DNA from: CAZKUB01 sp964592335
GTDB taxonomy: Archaea > Thermoplasmatota > E2 > DHVEG-1
Direction of reading: 5' to 3'
NCBI GenBank assembly: GCA_964592335.1
Contig: CAZQEU010000030.1
Location: 1-17,745, forward strand
Length of the DNA: 17,745 bases
Part shown: one piece after another, positions 1-8,092 of the stretch
Layout: the number at the start of each line of letters is the position of its first letter
Position numbering within the stretch: position 1 is the stretch's first letter
Notes under the pieces: model-generated
The model's input: the letters and a program-made list of their open reading frames with translations, nothing else
Databases searched by the model: none
What the model was told of the DNA's origin: nothing
Made by a program: the position numbers and the translations under genes

Positions 1-60
1 ATGATAAGGCTTCATTATTCTATCTGATAATCAAAAAAGTGCAAAAGCTTTGTAACGATT

Positions 61-342
61 TCATTCGCCTTGTAAAATTATGATATCAACTTCTTTTTCG
101 ATTTTTATTTTTTGATTTCTAAAGAATATGTACAAAGAGTATGAAAAAACTATGATACCTAATACTAAAAGCGTTAACCAGTCGAAATAGAAATCGATAG
201 TAGAAGGCGTTGGAGCAGGATAGTAACTATCTGGCCTGAAGATACCCTGATACATCATTCTAGCTGCATGCGCAATCATAACAGAACCAGATAAAACAAA
301 AATTATGACAAACAAGTCAAACCTCTTCTTTTTTTCATTCAT
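61..342 (-). CDS. Small two-helix membrane protein, function unknown
   Basis: I do not recognise this 93-residue protein. It has a short basic N-terminus (MNEKKKRFD), a hydrophobic helix at about residues 6-25, a loop of about 25 residues rich in Pro and Tyr, a second helix at about 53-73, and a charged tail. The basic residues before the first helix and after the second suggest both ends are cytoplasmic with the loop outside. I chose ATG at 342 because GGAGGT at 350-355 sits seven bases upstream. A TTG at 357 would extend the frame by five codons but would overlap this Shine-Dalgarno. It is divergent from the beta-helix gene, and nothing links it to the phosphate genes. Confidence 0.6.
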   Translation of the reverse strand: MNEKKKRFDLFVIIFVLSGSVMIAHAARMMYQGIFRPDSYYPAPTPSTIDFYFDWLTLLVLGIIVFSYSLYIFFRNQKIKIEKEVDIIILQGE

Positions 343-486
343 TTTCTTTACCTCCAACAGATTGTTTCATGTTAACTTTTACCATAATATTATTTAATGA
401 TTATGCGAAAAAAAGACAGTATGTTAAAATGACAGAAAAATCCAGATAAAATCTTATTATATTACTATATAAACAATATAGAAAAG

Positions 487-497
487 AAATATATAAG
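487..497 (+). promoter_or_regulatory. TATA box for the beta-helix gene
   Basis: The stretch ATATATAA (489-496) follows a purine-rich, BRE-like GAAAAGAA. Its centre is about 25 bases before the ATG at 518, and no Shine-Dalgarno is visible. This geometry fits leaderless transcription. Confidence 0.5.
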
Positions 498-517
498 ACA
501 TAAAAGTACAAAAAAAT

Positions 518-1573
518 ATGCTTAAAATAAAAAGTATTATACCATTGTGTATGACTTTTATATTATTAACAAGTACAACTTGCTTACAAGCAAAAACAAT
601 TTATGTAGATGATATAGCGGGGGCTGATGAAAATAATCCTTATGAAGATTATACAAATTTAATAGATGCGGTAAATAATGCTTCAAACAATGATACAATA
701 TATGTTTACAGTGGAACTTATACCATAGCTGACTCATTAGTTTTAGATAAAACAATTTTTTTAAAAGGTGAAAACAAAAATAATACTTTTATCACAATAG
801 ATGCACAAGAAGATATAACAAAAAATTGCATCATCCAAATTGATTCAGATAATATCGAAATCTCCAATTTTACAATATGTCCATCAGAATCTCTTTTATT
901 TAGGACAGACGGGATAAGAGTTTTTTCAGATAATACAATAATAAAAAACAATGAAGTATATAATACAATACTTGGCATATATCTAAAAAATGCTTCAAAC
1001 ACAGCCATTCAGAATAATCTTTTGAAAGAAAATACATTAGGAGTTAGTTCTTATATAAATACAGATAAAAATAAAATTCAAAATAACACCTTTCTTCAAA
1101 ATTATGATGGAGGCTTAAGTTTTTTTTATGAAAATAACTCAGTTTTTACTGGAAATATTTTCTTAAGAAACTCACATTTTTCATTAAATCTAATACAATC
1201 AGAATATAATAAAATTGAAGGTAATATTTTTTCGGAAAATACACAAGGCGCCATTAGACTAAGTAAAAGCAGCAATAACATTGTAGATAATAACGACATA
1301 TTAAATAATTCAGATTATGGAATCTTTTTATTGTCATCAAATAAAAATAACATAACTAAAAATAAGATTTATAATCATCATATTGGAATAAATATTTCTG
1401 AAGATTCTAGTTTAAACATAATAGAAGAAAATGAATTTTATGGTAATCAATTAAACACTAATCCCAAAGGAGATGAAAAGAAAAATAATGATTTAACAAT
1501 TTTACCCTTTTTAGCAGCAGCGTTTCTTTTCTTTTTTTGCTTGATTATGTTTTATAGAAAAAAAGTCAAATAA
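518..1573 (+). CDS. Secreted, membrane-anchored right-handed beta-helix protein (NosD/PbH1-like)
   Basis: This 351-residue protein has a Sec-type signal peptide (basic MLKIK, hydrophobic to about residue 22, likely cleaved after the Ala of LQA). Then comes an AKTIYVDD...DAVNNASNNDTIYVYSGTY entry typical of NosD-like and pectate-lyase-like parallel beta-helices. From about 85 to 310, rungs of about 22 residues recur with N-x-I-x-x-N and G-I/L turns (for example NTIIKNNEVYNT, NNIVDNNDIL). A C-terminal helix at about 328-345, followed by RKKVK, would anchor it. The family binds or degrades polysaccharides or serves as a surface repeat protein; no catalytic residues can be assigned. It is very rich in Asn and A/T-ending codons. 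It faces the permease gene with only nine bases between the stop codons. Confidence 0.85.
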   Translation: MLKIKSIIPLCMTFILLTSTTCLQAKTIYVDDIAGADENNPYEDYTNLIDAVNNASNNDTIYVYSGTYTIADSLVLDKTIFLKGENKNNTFITIDAQEDITKNCIIQIDSDNIEISNFTICPSESLLFRTDGIRVFSDNTIIKNNEVYNTILGIYLKNASNTAIQNNLLKENTLGVSSYINTDKNKIQNNTFLQNYDGGLSFFYENNSVFTGNIFLRNSHFSLNLIQSEYNKIEGNIFSENTQGAIRLSKSSNNIVDNNDILNNSDYGIFLLSSNKNNITKNKIYNHHIGINISEDSSLNIIEENEFYGNQLNTNPKGDEKKNNDLTILPFLAAAFLFFFCLIMFYRKKVK

Positions 1574-1582
1574 TTTTTATAA

Positions 1583-4500
1583 TTAATTTTTCATCATTTT
1601 TGAGGATCTTCTAGCTATTAATTTTGATGTTAGATTTAGAATGATTACTATTATTATCAAAACTAATACTGCAGAATATAGTTTTGCTTCCAGACCTGGG
1701 AAAACTGATGCGCTCTTGTAATATTGATAGATTAAATTTGGCAAAGACGCTGCGGGCTGTAATATGGAGGTTGCAAAATGAACGAAATAACCTGCTGTAA
1801 ACAAAATTGCAGCAGTTTCACCTATCGCTCTTCCTATACCTAGAATTAAACCACTAGAGATTCCAGGAGATGCTGGTGGTAAAACAACGTTTCTAATTGT
1901 TTGCCATTTTGTTCCACCAAGAGCATAACTTCCTTCTCTAAATGAGTCGGGTACACTTTTAAGAGCTTCTATGTTGGATCTTAGTAGGAGAGGTATTGCC
2001 ATAAAACCAAGTGTAAGTCCTCCGGCAAATATTGATTTATCGAACTGTAAGAAAATAATTATGAATATAAATCCAAATGCTCCAAACACAATTGAAGGAG
2101 TACTTGCAAGTGTATCTGAAGTAAATAGTATTATCCTTGTAAATATATTGCTCTTTTTAGCATATTCTACAATGTATATCGCTGATCCAAGCGATAAAGG
2201 AACGGATACTGCAAGTCCGATAGCTACTAATTGAAGTGATCCTACTATTGCATTTGCAAATCCGCCCTCATATCCGCCTCCTATTAAAGTTTCAGTTTCA
2301 GTTAAAAACTCAATTTTAAAGCCTGTTATTCCATTTATTATAATATCTCCGAGTATAAAGAATAGGAAACTTGTGGATATCAATGCTATTGTGAACAAGA
2401 AAACTTTTACGATTTTTTCTTTACGTATTTCTTTAGTTGTTGATTTTTGAATTTTTTCTTTTGTAAATAATTCACTTAGATTATATCTTGATTGAGTAGT
2501 TTTGTTAACAGATTCATCTCTTTTTAATTTTTTCAGTTTAAAGATAACTTTTGGAGATATTCTGCTATTTATTTTTCTAAATATTTTCCTAAATATTTTT
2601 TTATTGGATTTTTCCTTTTGGATATAATAAACTATAATATTTAAAGCAAATATTATTACGAAAAGTATAAGCGCTATTCCAAATAATGCATATTTTGTTT
2701 TTTCATATCCAACTCCATCAGGTAAAAATTGAGCTATTGCTGAAGTCATTGTATGTGTGCTTGACAGAAAAGCATCAGGAACTTTTAATGGTATAGCATT
2801 TGTAGTTCCACCAAGTATCATTAAAACAGCCATAGTTTCACCTACAGCCCTGCCCGTTGCAAGAATTATTGATGCCACTATTCCTGATTTGGCTTTTGGG
2901 AGTATTATATGTTTGACGGTTTGCCACTTTGTTGCACCAATGGCAAGTGACCCATTACTTAGGCTTTTTTCGACTGATTTAATTGCATCATTGCTTAATG
3001 CAATTATTATAGGAAGTATCATTATACTTAGTACAAACGAGGCAGTAAGAATTGTTCTCCCAGTCATTACTTCAGTACCAAAAAGAAAAGGAAATACTTC
3101 TTCTCCAAAGAGTGGTACTAAAGTAAAAAAACCCCAAAAACCATAGACAACTGAAGGAATACCTGCTAATAAATCAAAAATAAATCTGAGAATGGGGCTG
3201 ATTTTTTTGTTACAAAATTCACTTAAAAATATTGCTATGAATAATCCTAAGGGGACAGCTATTGCTATTGCAATGATAGTTGTCAAAAAACTGCTTAATA
3301 TAAAAGAAGATATTCCAAACGCAGGAGAACTTCCCCTATCACCAAGTTGGACTGTAATATTTGCAGCAGAGCCTTGTTGTAGGTCATTAGCATACACCTC
3401 AAGTGTAAATGCATGTTCTCGTGCGTATACGCTGATGTTTGATTCGCCTATCCCACTTAGTATAGTGTTGTTATCTTGTTTTATTACAGCTTTCCAGCCA
3501 TCAGGAAGAGAATCTATTATTACGTCGTATTCTTTTTCAAAATCGGTAGAAAATGAAAAAACAGCAGTATCAAATTCAGATATAACTTTTGTTTTGTTTT
3601 CTATCAGCAGTTTTTCATTTCTCACATATTCAAAAAGGATGCTAGCACTTTCTTTAACACTTAGATCATTAGTCGATGCTATAATTATATCAAGTATATA
3701 TTCTCCTTCTCGTTCGTTTGTCATTATAGGTTTTACAGTTAAATTCATTGTTTCAGAAGGTTCTAAAGAAATTGTTCCACTTCTTGTTGTGTAATTCCAA
3801 TCATCAAGCTCATTTATTTTGGGATTAAAAGCAGCATGTGAATCCATGCTTATTTCATATATATCTTTATTATTTCCTGTATTAGTTATTTTAAAAATAG
3901 CTTTTTGATATCCTACATTATGAACATCTGCCTTAATCTTTCTAGATTTTGGATAAAAATTTACTCCATAATCTCCGGCTTGAATGTTAATTGTTTTTTT
4001 CTCAATATTATCTGAATTATTTGATATACAAGTCAATTGTATTTGAAATAATCCTTCTTTTTCTGGATAAAAAGTAATACTAGTTTTTTGTTGTTCCCCT
4101 GCCCCTAATTCAAAATAAGTTTGACTGATATTGCAAGATAAGTTATTGCTCGATGTTTTTTCAAGAGTGTATTGATCCGACAATCCGCCTGAATTTTTTA
4201 TTATTGTATCAAATGTATAATTTCTATTAGGCGACACAGTCCATGTATCATCATCTGGTAGTATGTCAACATTATAATTATCCAAAATGACTGTAACTGT
4301 TTTTGTATCAAGGCTTGGGTCATCATATAGTGGAACCCATTCAGTGCCTGTAACAAAATCAACAGGATTTGTTTCTTCAAATGTGTGCAGCCCTTCATTT
4401 GCAACAAAGATCACTATTAGAAAAACAATAAGTGTTGTGCTGGATGATAAGCCTATTAAAACAGGTTTAACCATTTTTTCTCCAAAAATTATTAGCAAAG

Positions 4501-4828
4501 AAATAGTTATTTCAACCAGCGTTCCAAGAATCAATAACGTGAGTAAAGAAATCGTTGCTATTTCTTCAACTTGTAGGAATATTTCTGGTTGTATAATTAA
4601 ATTAATTAGAATTATTGCATAAATTTGAAATTGCCATATTAAAATAGAATATTTTATGTTTTTTTTGCACAGTATTGGAATAAAAGATGTGATTTCTAGT
4701 ATTAAAAAAATAAAGCTGATAAAGAAATTTATAAACTCTAGAAACATTGGCAGCAATATGAATATGAAAAACAATATCTGCAAAGTTATGAATATGTATT
4801 TTTTATCTATATTTTTTATCAGTTCCAT
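1583..4828 (-). CDS. pstCA: Fused PstC-PstA phosphate ABC transporter permease with extracellular Ig-like insertion
   Basis: This 1081-residue protein joins both membrane subunits of the phosphate importer. Residues 1-118 form about four extra helices not usual in PstC. A further helix (about 121-145) followed by DFVTGTEWVP matches PstC helix 1 and the start of its first outer loop. That loop is expanded by about 330 residues (about 170-500) of beta-rich, NEW3/CARDB-like sandwich sequence with many N-x-S/T sites. PstC resumes at FGISSFILSSFL (504), with its EAA loop at about 620-650 (GATKWQTVKHIILP). A very basic cytoplasmic linker (about 738-805) leads to PstA, whose EAA loop is at about 964-990 (GGTKWQTIRNVVLP). 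Both EAA loops should dock PstB, encoded at 14541. Positive-inside topology places the insertion outside. The start ATG lacks a Shine-Dalgarno. Confidence 0.93.
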   Translation of the reverse strand: MELIKNIDKKYIFITLQILFFIFILLPMFLEFINFFISFIFLILEITSFIPILCKKNIKYSILIWQFQIYAIILINLIIQPEIFLQVEEIATISLLTLLILGTLVEITISLLIIFGEKMVKPVLIGLSSSTTLIVFLIVIFVANEGLHTFEETNPVDFVTGTEWVPLYDDPSLDTKTVTVILDNYNVDILPDDDTWTVSPNRNYTFDTIIKNSGGLSDQYTLEKTSSNNLSCNISQTYFELGAGEQQKTSITFYPEKEGLFQIQLTCISNNSDNIEKKTINIQAGDYGVNFYPKSRKIKADVHNVGYQKAIFKITNTGNNKDIYEISMDSHAAFNPKINELDDWNYTTRSGTISLEPSETMNLTVKPIMTNEREGEYILDIIIASTNDLSVKESASILFEYVRNEKLLIENKTKVISEFDTAVFSFSTDFEKEYDVIIDSLPDGWKAVIKQDNNTILSGIGESNISVYAREHAFTLEVYANDLQQGSAANITVQLGDRGSSPAFGISSFILSSFLTTIIAIAIAVPLGLFIAIFLSEFCNKKISPILRFIFDLLAGIPSVVYGFWGFFTLVPLFGEEVFPFLFGTEVMTGRTILTASFVLSIMILPIIIALSNDAIKSVEKSLSNGSLAIGATKWQTVKHIILPKAKSGIVASIILATGRAVGETMAVLMILGGTTNAIPLKVPDAFLSSTHTMTSAIAQFLPDGVGYEKTKYALFGIALILFVIIFALNIIVYYIQKEKSNKKIFRKIFRKINSRISPKVIFKLKKLKRDESVNKTTQSRYNLSELFTKEKIQKSTTKEIRKEKIVKVFLFTIALISTSFLFFILGDIIINGITGFKIEFLTETETLIGGGYEGGFANAIVGSLQLVAIGLAVSVPLSLGSAIYIVEYAKKSNIFTRIILFTSDTLASTPSIVFGAFGFIFIIIFLQFDKSIFAGGLTLGFMAIPLLLRSNIEALKSVPDSFREGSYALGGTKWQTIRNVVLPPASPGISSGLILGIGRAIGETAAILFTAGYFVHFATSILQPAASLPNLIYQYYKSASVFPGLEAKLYSAVLVLIIIVIILNLTSKLIARRSSKMMKN

Positions 4829-4877
4829 AGTAGCTAAAGTTAGAAAAAATAATAAGTTTATAGCTTCAATGTATGTA

Positions 4878-4892
4878 AAATATATAGGTTTA
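4878..4892 (-). promoter_or_regulatory. TATA/BRE promoter of the PstC-PstA gene
   Basis: On the minus strand AAACC (BRE-like) directly precedes TATATATTTT. The TATA centre near 4882 predicts a transcript start near 4857, giving a leader of about 30 bases before the ATG at 4828. The permease gene can therefore be transcribed separately from pstS. Confidence 0.5.
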
Positions 4893-4935
4893 AATGATTA
4901 ATATAGCTTGTAAAACAATTTTTTATTTTGAAAAT

Positions 4936-4955
4936 ATAAAAAAAGAAAAAAAGAG
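4936..4955 (-). terminator. T-tract terminator after pstS
   Basis: Just after the pstS stop the minus strand reads two runs of seven T separated by a C. Archaeal RNA polymerase terminates on such tracts without needing a hairpin. This tract separates pstS from the downstream permease promoter. Confidence 0.55.
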
Positions 4956-4970
4956 AGGTTTTTTGTATGT

Positions 4971-6059
4971 TTATGCATACAAAGAGGTGTATCCGGCTTC
5001 TGTACAGACTGCGTCGTTGATTTCTGGTATTAAGCAGAATTCAATGTAGTCTTTTGCAACGCCAGGATCTATTTCTCCATCTTCATCCATATCTATTGTT
5101 AGATATTGTAATGGACGTGATGCTTTATAGGATCCATCTGCGATGTTGCTTTCTTTTGCTTCAACGCTTTCAAATGTTAGTTTTGTAACTACATCTGATG
5201 CATCTACTTCAGATAGGGAACAGAAACTGAGTACTGGTTCTGATGATGATTCGATTGCATCCATTAATTCGCTGTTTCCTGGGCCACTTACGGTGTTTGT
5301 TTCATCTCCAATTCCATCAAGAACTAGTTGTTTTTCACCAGTTATTGATTTTATATTTGTTGCTGAGCTGGAGAAACATTCTTGTGTACCTGATTCGTGT
5401 GATCTGTATCCAACTAAAATTGTTGAATTAGTTGATCCCCATGACATGTCTATATCAGTGTATCCGCCATTGGTTCCATTTGCTGTATCAGGCATGTGAC
5501 TATAGTTATCGTTTGCCTGTGCAGCGGTCCAGTATCCAAGATTTACTAAGTAAACGGCTGTTAAAGTTGTTTTATTAATATCCTCACTAGCGATATTTAA
5601 GTGATTTGTACACATTGTTACACCATCTTTTGCAACAGTGGTTACTAAAAGTTCACCAACAATGTCTGGGCTTCCATCGTTGTTTAAGTCAACTGGATAT
5701 TCATCTGGGTCGGTATCACTTGAAGCTGAACCAATATCTACTCTACCAGTTCTTGCGGCTTCTCTACCTGCACCACTGCCAGTTACAGTTACTGAGATTT
5801 TTGTATCAGGGTTTTTTGACTCATACATTTTTGCTGCAACAACACTAAATTCATATACTGTACTGCTACCATCAATAGTTAGTGTGGTACGTGCTCCTGC
5901 ACCTAAATCTCCTGTTCTATCTTCCTGCCAAGTTGTTTGCCATGCATAGAAACTACCTGCTGCTGCTACTGAAACAAGTACCAACATAAGGGTTGCTATG
6001 ACTGGCGAAACTGCTTGTGCGTTTTTCGCTAGCTTTTTCATACTTCTTTTTGCGTTCAT
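4971..6059 (-). CDS. pstS: PstS-like phosphate-binding protein with type IV pilin N-terminus
   Basis: This 362-residue protein is expected to capture phosphate outside the cell for the PstC-PstA-PstB importer. Residues 1-16 are a basic leader, followed by VSPVIATLMLVLVSVAAAGSF (about 17-37), the hydrophobic core of archaeal type IV pilins with a class III signal. It has no lipobox. The PstS fold follows: TIDGSSTVYEFS (61-72, phosphate loop), GSGAGREAARTGRVDIGSAS (94-113) and YRSHESGTQECF (218-229, equivalent to the GSGT loop). Two acidic loops (DLNNDGSPD 124-132, DMDEDGEID 323-331) resemble calcium sites, and there are five Cys. GGAG at about 6068-6072 lies well placed before the ATG. It is less AT-rich than its neighbours and is divergent from the pilus motor operon. 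Confidence 0.93.
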   Translation of the reverse strand: MNAKRSMKKLAKNAQAVSPVIATLMLVLVSVAAAGSFYAWQTTWQEDRTGDLGAGARTTLTIDGSSTVYEFSVVAAKMYESKNPDTKISVTVTGSGAGREAARTGRVDIGSASSDTDPDEYPVDLNNDGSPDIVGELLVTTVAKDGVTMCTNHLNIASEDINKTTLTAVYLVNLGYWTAAQANDNYSHMPDTANGTNGGYTDIDMSWGSTNSTILVGYRSHESGTQECFSSSATNIKSITGEKQLVLDGIGDETNTVSGPGNSELMDAIESSSEPVLSFCSLSEVDASDVVTKLTFESVEAKESNIADGSYKASRPLQYLTIDMDEDGEIDPGVAKDYIEFCLIPEINDAVCTEAGYTSLYA

Positions 6060-6065
6060 TTTTTC

Positions 6066-6175
6066 TTATCTCCTTTTCAGGTTTTTTATGGGTTTTCCTC
6101 CCCCTGAAACAAATCTTATTTCAGTGTCATCGGATCCCCTAATCTGGACTCTAAGTCCGAACAAAAAATCATAGC
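6066..6175 (-). promoter_or_regulatory. Structured 5' leader of pstS
   Basis: The roughly 110 bases before the pstS ATG can fold. A 7-bp stem pairs 6075-6081 with 6103-6109 and encloses an inner GGG/CCC pairing (6090-6092 with 6100-6102); it lies just before the Shine-Dalgarno. Further upstream, 6146-6150 pairs with 6154-6158, while 6130-6134 can pair with 6156-6160, so these two helices exclude each other. A regulatory role is inferred from the structure only. Confidence 0.35.
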
Positions 6176-6289
6176 CTTAATTTAATAAGCTTGTCAAAAT
6201 AAATTCAATAGACTTATGCAAAAACATTACACACAAATAATGTATTGTAAGGGATATATCAAACAATAACTAACCATCTAAGAATATAG

Positions 6290-6330
6290 CTTATATAGAC
6301 TATATACATCATTTTTTAATAGCATATAAT
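6290..6330 (+). promoter_or_regulatory. Promoter region of the pilus motor operon
   Basis: Two TATA-like elements are present: TTATATAG at 6291-6298, and CATATAAT at 6323-6330. The latter is about 27 bases before the ATG at 6354. No Shine-Dalgarno precedes that ATG, so the second element, giving a leaderless transcript, is the better fit. Confidence 0.4.
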
Positions 6331-6353
6331 CTCTAAATTCATATAGAATTACT

Positions 6354-8087
6354 ATGAATAAAAATAATCGACTGATGCAAATTTTCGATAGCAGAAAACT
6401 GAAACAAAAAGCTTTAGAAAAAAAAGAAAATCTAAAGAAAAAAGCAGACAAATTAGAGCTTCAGTTTCTAAAAAGAAAAACAACCTCTGAAAAACTCATT
6501 CTTCAGCAAGAAATGTCATATATGAGAAAGCAACTTAAAAAAAATAAAACCGCGGTAAATATAACTTATCCGGTTGATCCACCCTTTGCCTTTATAAATA
6601 TTATTTTTGACAAAGATGAAGGAGAATTCCATTATCTTGTAAGAGAACCTAAACTTACAAAAGAAGAAAAACAAATGCTTGAAACAATTAAAGAAAAAGT
6701 CGAAGACACAATGGACCAAGAACGTCTCCCCCTTGAAGAAGGATCGGCTTTTGAAAAAACACCTGAGCTAGAAGAATATCTAAAAAGAAGATACGATGAT
6801 GTCATTTATCTATTTGACATACCTATAGAAGAAAAAAGAAGACCCATTCTTTTTTATCATTTAGCAAGAGATTTCTTTGGTCTTGGTAGATCTGACCCAA
6901 TTTTAAAAGATCCATTCGTAGAGGATGTAGGATGTAACGGTCCAAAAATACCAATATACTTATTTCATAGAGTATTTGGCTCAATGAAAACAGATGTAAC
7001 ATATCCTGGTGAAGTAGAGCTTAATAAATTCATATTAAAACTTGCTCAAATCTCGGGAAGACACATCTCAGTATATTCACCAATTCTTGATGCGGTTCTT
7101 GCAGATGGAAGCCGTATTAATCTCACCCTAGGATCTGAGGTTACAAGAAAAGGCTCGACATTTACAATACGTAAATTTTCATACGATCCAATATCACCTA
7201 TTGACCTACTTAGATTTGGCTCAATCGGCCCACTCCAACTTGCATATTATTGGCTTTTAATCGAGCATAAAAAATCAATGCTCATGTCAGGGGGTACTGC
7301 AAGTGGAAAAACAACAATGCTCAACGCTCTTTGTATGTTTATAAGACCCGAAGACAAGATTGTGTCAATTGAGGACACGCCAGAAATTCATATAGAACAT
7401 GAAAACTGGATTCAATCAGTAACACGTAAAGGATATGGAAAAGGAGCATCTGGCTTATCTGGCCTATCAGGTCTTTCAGGATTATCAGGAGTAGGAGGTT
7501 CACCTGGAGATGTTGACTTATTTGATTTACTGGTCGCTGCTCTTAGACAAAGACCAGAATATGTAATAGTAGGCGAGATTCGTGGTCGCGAAGCATTTAC
7601 ACTTTTCCAAGCAATAGCAGTGGGTCACTCATCAATGGCAACAGTTCACGCAGGGACCATCGCAGAGCTACTTCATAGGGTAGAAAGCGAACCTATGAAC
7701 ATTCCAAGAGTTCTGTTCCAAAGTATCGATGCAGTTGCATTTCTAGGACAAGTAAAATATAAAGACAACAGAGTTAGAAGAACAAAAGCCGTAGTTGAAA
7801 TCCTCGAGCTAGAGGGAAGAACAAATAATCTTTTAACAAATGAGGCTTTCAGATGGAATCCAAAAAACGACAACTTTGACTATAACGGCCGAAGCTATGT
7901 ACTTGAAAAAATCGCTGATGAAACAGGTAAAGATATCGAAGAGGTTTTTAACGAATTAAAAAGAAGAGAAGCATATATCAAACTCCTTGACAAAAAAGAT
8001 GTCAATTATTATCAAGATGTTCACAAAGCAATTAATCATTACTATGTTGACCCATTAGAGGCAATAGCAGAAATTGAGAAGAGGTAA
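6354..8087 (+). CDS. Type IV pilus/secretion assembly ATPase (archaeal GspE/TadA/VirB11 family)
   Basis: This 577-residue cytoplasmic hexameric-type ATPase would power assembly of pilin subunits at a TadC platform. A lysine-rich, probably coiled-coil region (1-75) precedes the N-terminal domain. Catalytic motifs are intact: Walker A GGTASGKT (313-320), Asp box SIEDTPEI (338-345), Walker B region PEYVIVGEIRGRE (401-413) and His box GHSSMATVHAG (424-434). Between GYGKG and the conserved DLFDLL, where the archaeal family usually has a short glycine-rich loop, there are four perfect Gly-Leu-Ser repeats (367-378). The C-terminal part resembles other archaeal GspE-type ATPases. It is the first gene of an operon with two TadC-like genes and is divergent from pilin-type pstS. 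Confidence 0.93.
   Translation: MNKNNRLMQIFDSRKLKQKALEKKENLKKKADKLELQFLKRKTTSEKLILQQEMSYMRKQLKKNKTAVNITYPVDPPFAFINIIFDKDEGEFHYLVREPKLTKEEKQMLETIKEKVEDTMDQERLPLEEGSAFEKTPELEEYLKRRYDDVIYLFDIPIEEKRRPILFYHLARDFFGLGRSDPILKDPFVEDVGCNGPKIPIYLFHRVFGSMKTDVTYPGEVELNKFILKLAQISGRHISVYSPILDAVLADGSRINLTLGSEVTRKGSTFTIRKFSYDPISPIDLLRFGSIGPLQLAYYWLLIEHKKSMLMSGGTASGKTTMLNALCMFIRPEDKIVSIEDTPEIHIEHENWIQSVTRKGYGKGASGLSGLSGLSGLSGVGGSPGDVDLFDLLVAALRQRPEYVIVGEIRGREAFTLFQAIAVGHSSMATVHAGTIAELLHRVESEPMNIPRVLFQSIDAVAFLGQVKYKDNRVRRTKAVVEILELEGRTNNLLTNEAFRWNPKNDNFDYNGRSYVLEKIADETGKDIEEVFNELKRREAYIKLLDKKDVNYYQDVHKAINHYYVDPLEAIAEIEKR
7452..7487 (+). repeat. Four in-frame 9-bp repeats encoding Gly-Leu-Ser
   Basis: Four consecutive copies of Gly-Leu-Ser use different codons (GGC/GGC/GGT/GGA; TTA/CTA/CTT/TTA; TCT then TCA three times). 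The identity lies at protein level rather than DNA level, so this is not a fresh slippage expansion. Confidence 0.85.
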
Positions 8088-8092
8088 GACAA

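Noticed and set aside
718..1008. 96-codon open frame on the minus strand
   Set aside because: Antisense to the beta-helix gene, whose repeat pattern, signal peptide and anchor are clear; the opposite frame is open because of AT-rich repeats.
518..1573. NosD as part of a nitrous oxide reductase cluster
   Set aside because: No nosZ, nosF, nosY or copper-handling gene is nearby, and the protein is a generic Asn-rich beta-helix with its own membrane anchor.
3192..3794. 200-codon open frame on the plus strand
   Set aside because: It lies antisense within the PstC Ig-like insertion; the minus-strand reading has coherent domains and flanking permease motifs, and the plus-strand protein has no recognisable feature.
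5143..5949. Several plus-strand open frames of 80-118 codons
   Set aside because: All are shadows of pstS, with Ser/Val/Leu-rich translations typical of antisense reading.
6130..6165. Possible tRNA-like or small RNA hairpins in the pstS leader
   Set aside because: No acceptor stem, T-arm consensus or CCA context; the helices are short and compete with each other, so I kept it as a leader structure only.
7452..7487. Slipped-strand microsatellite or CRISPR-like repeat in the ATPase gene
   Set aside because: Units are only 9 bases, contiguous without spacers, and differ at wobble positions, so it is a peptide repeat.
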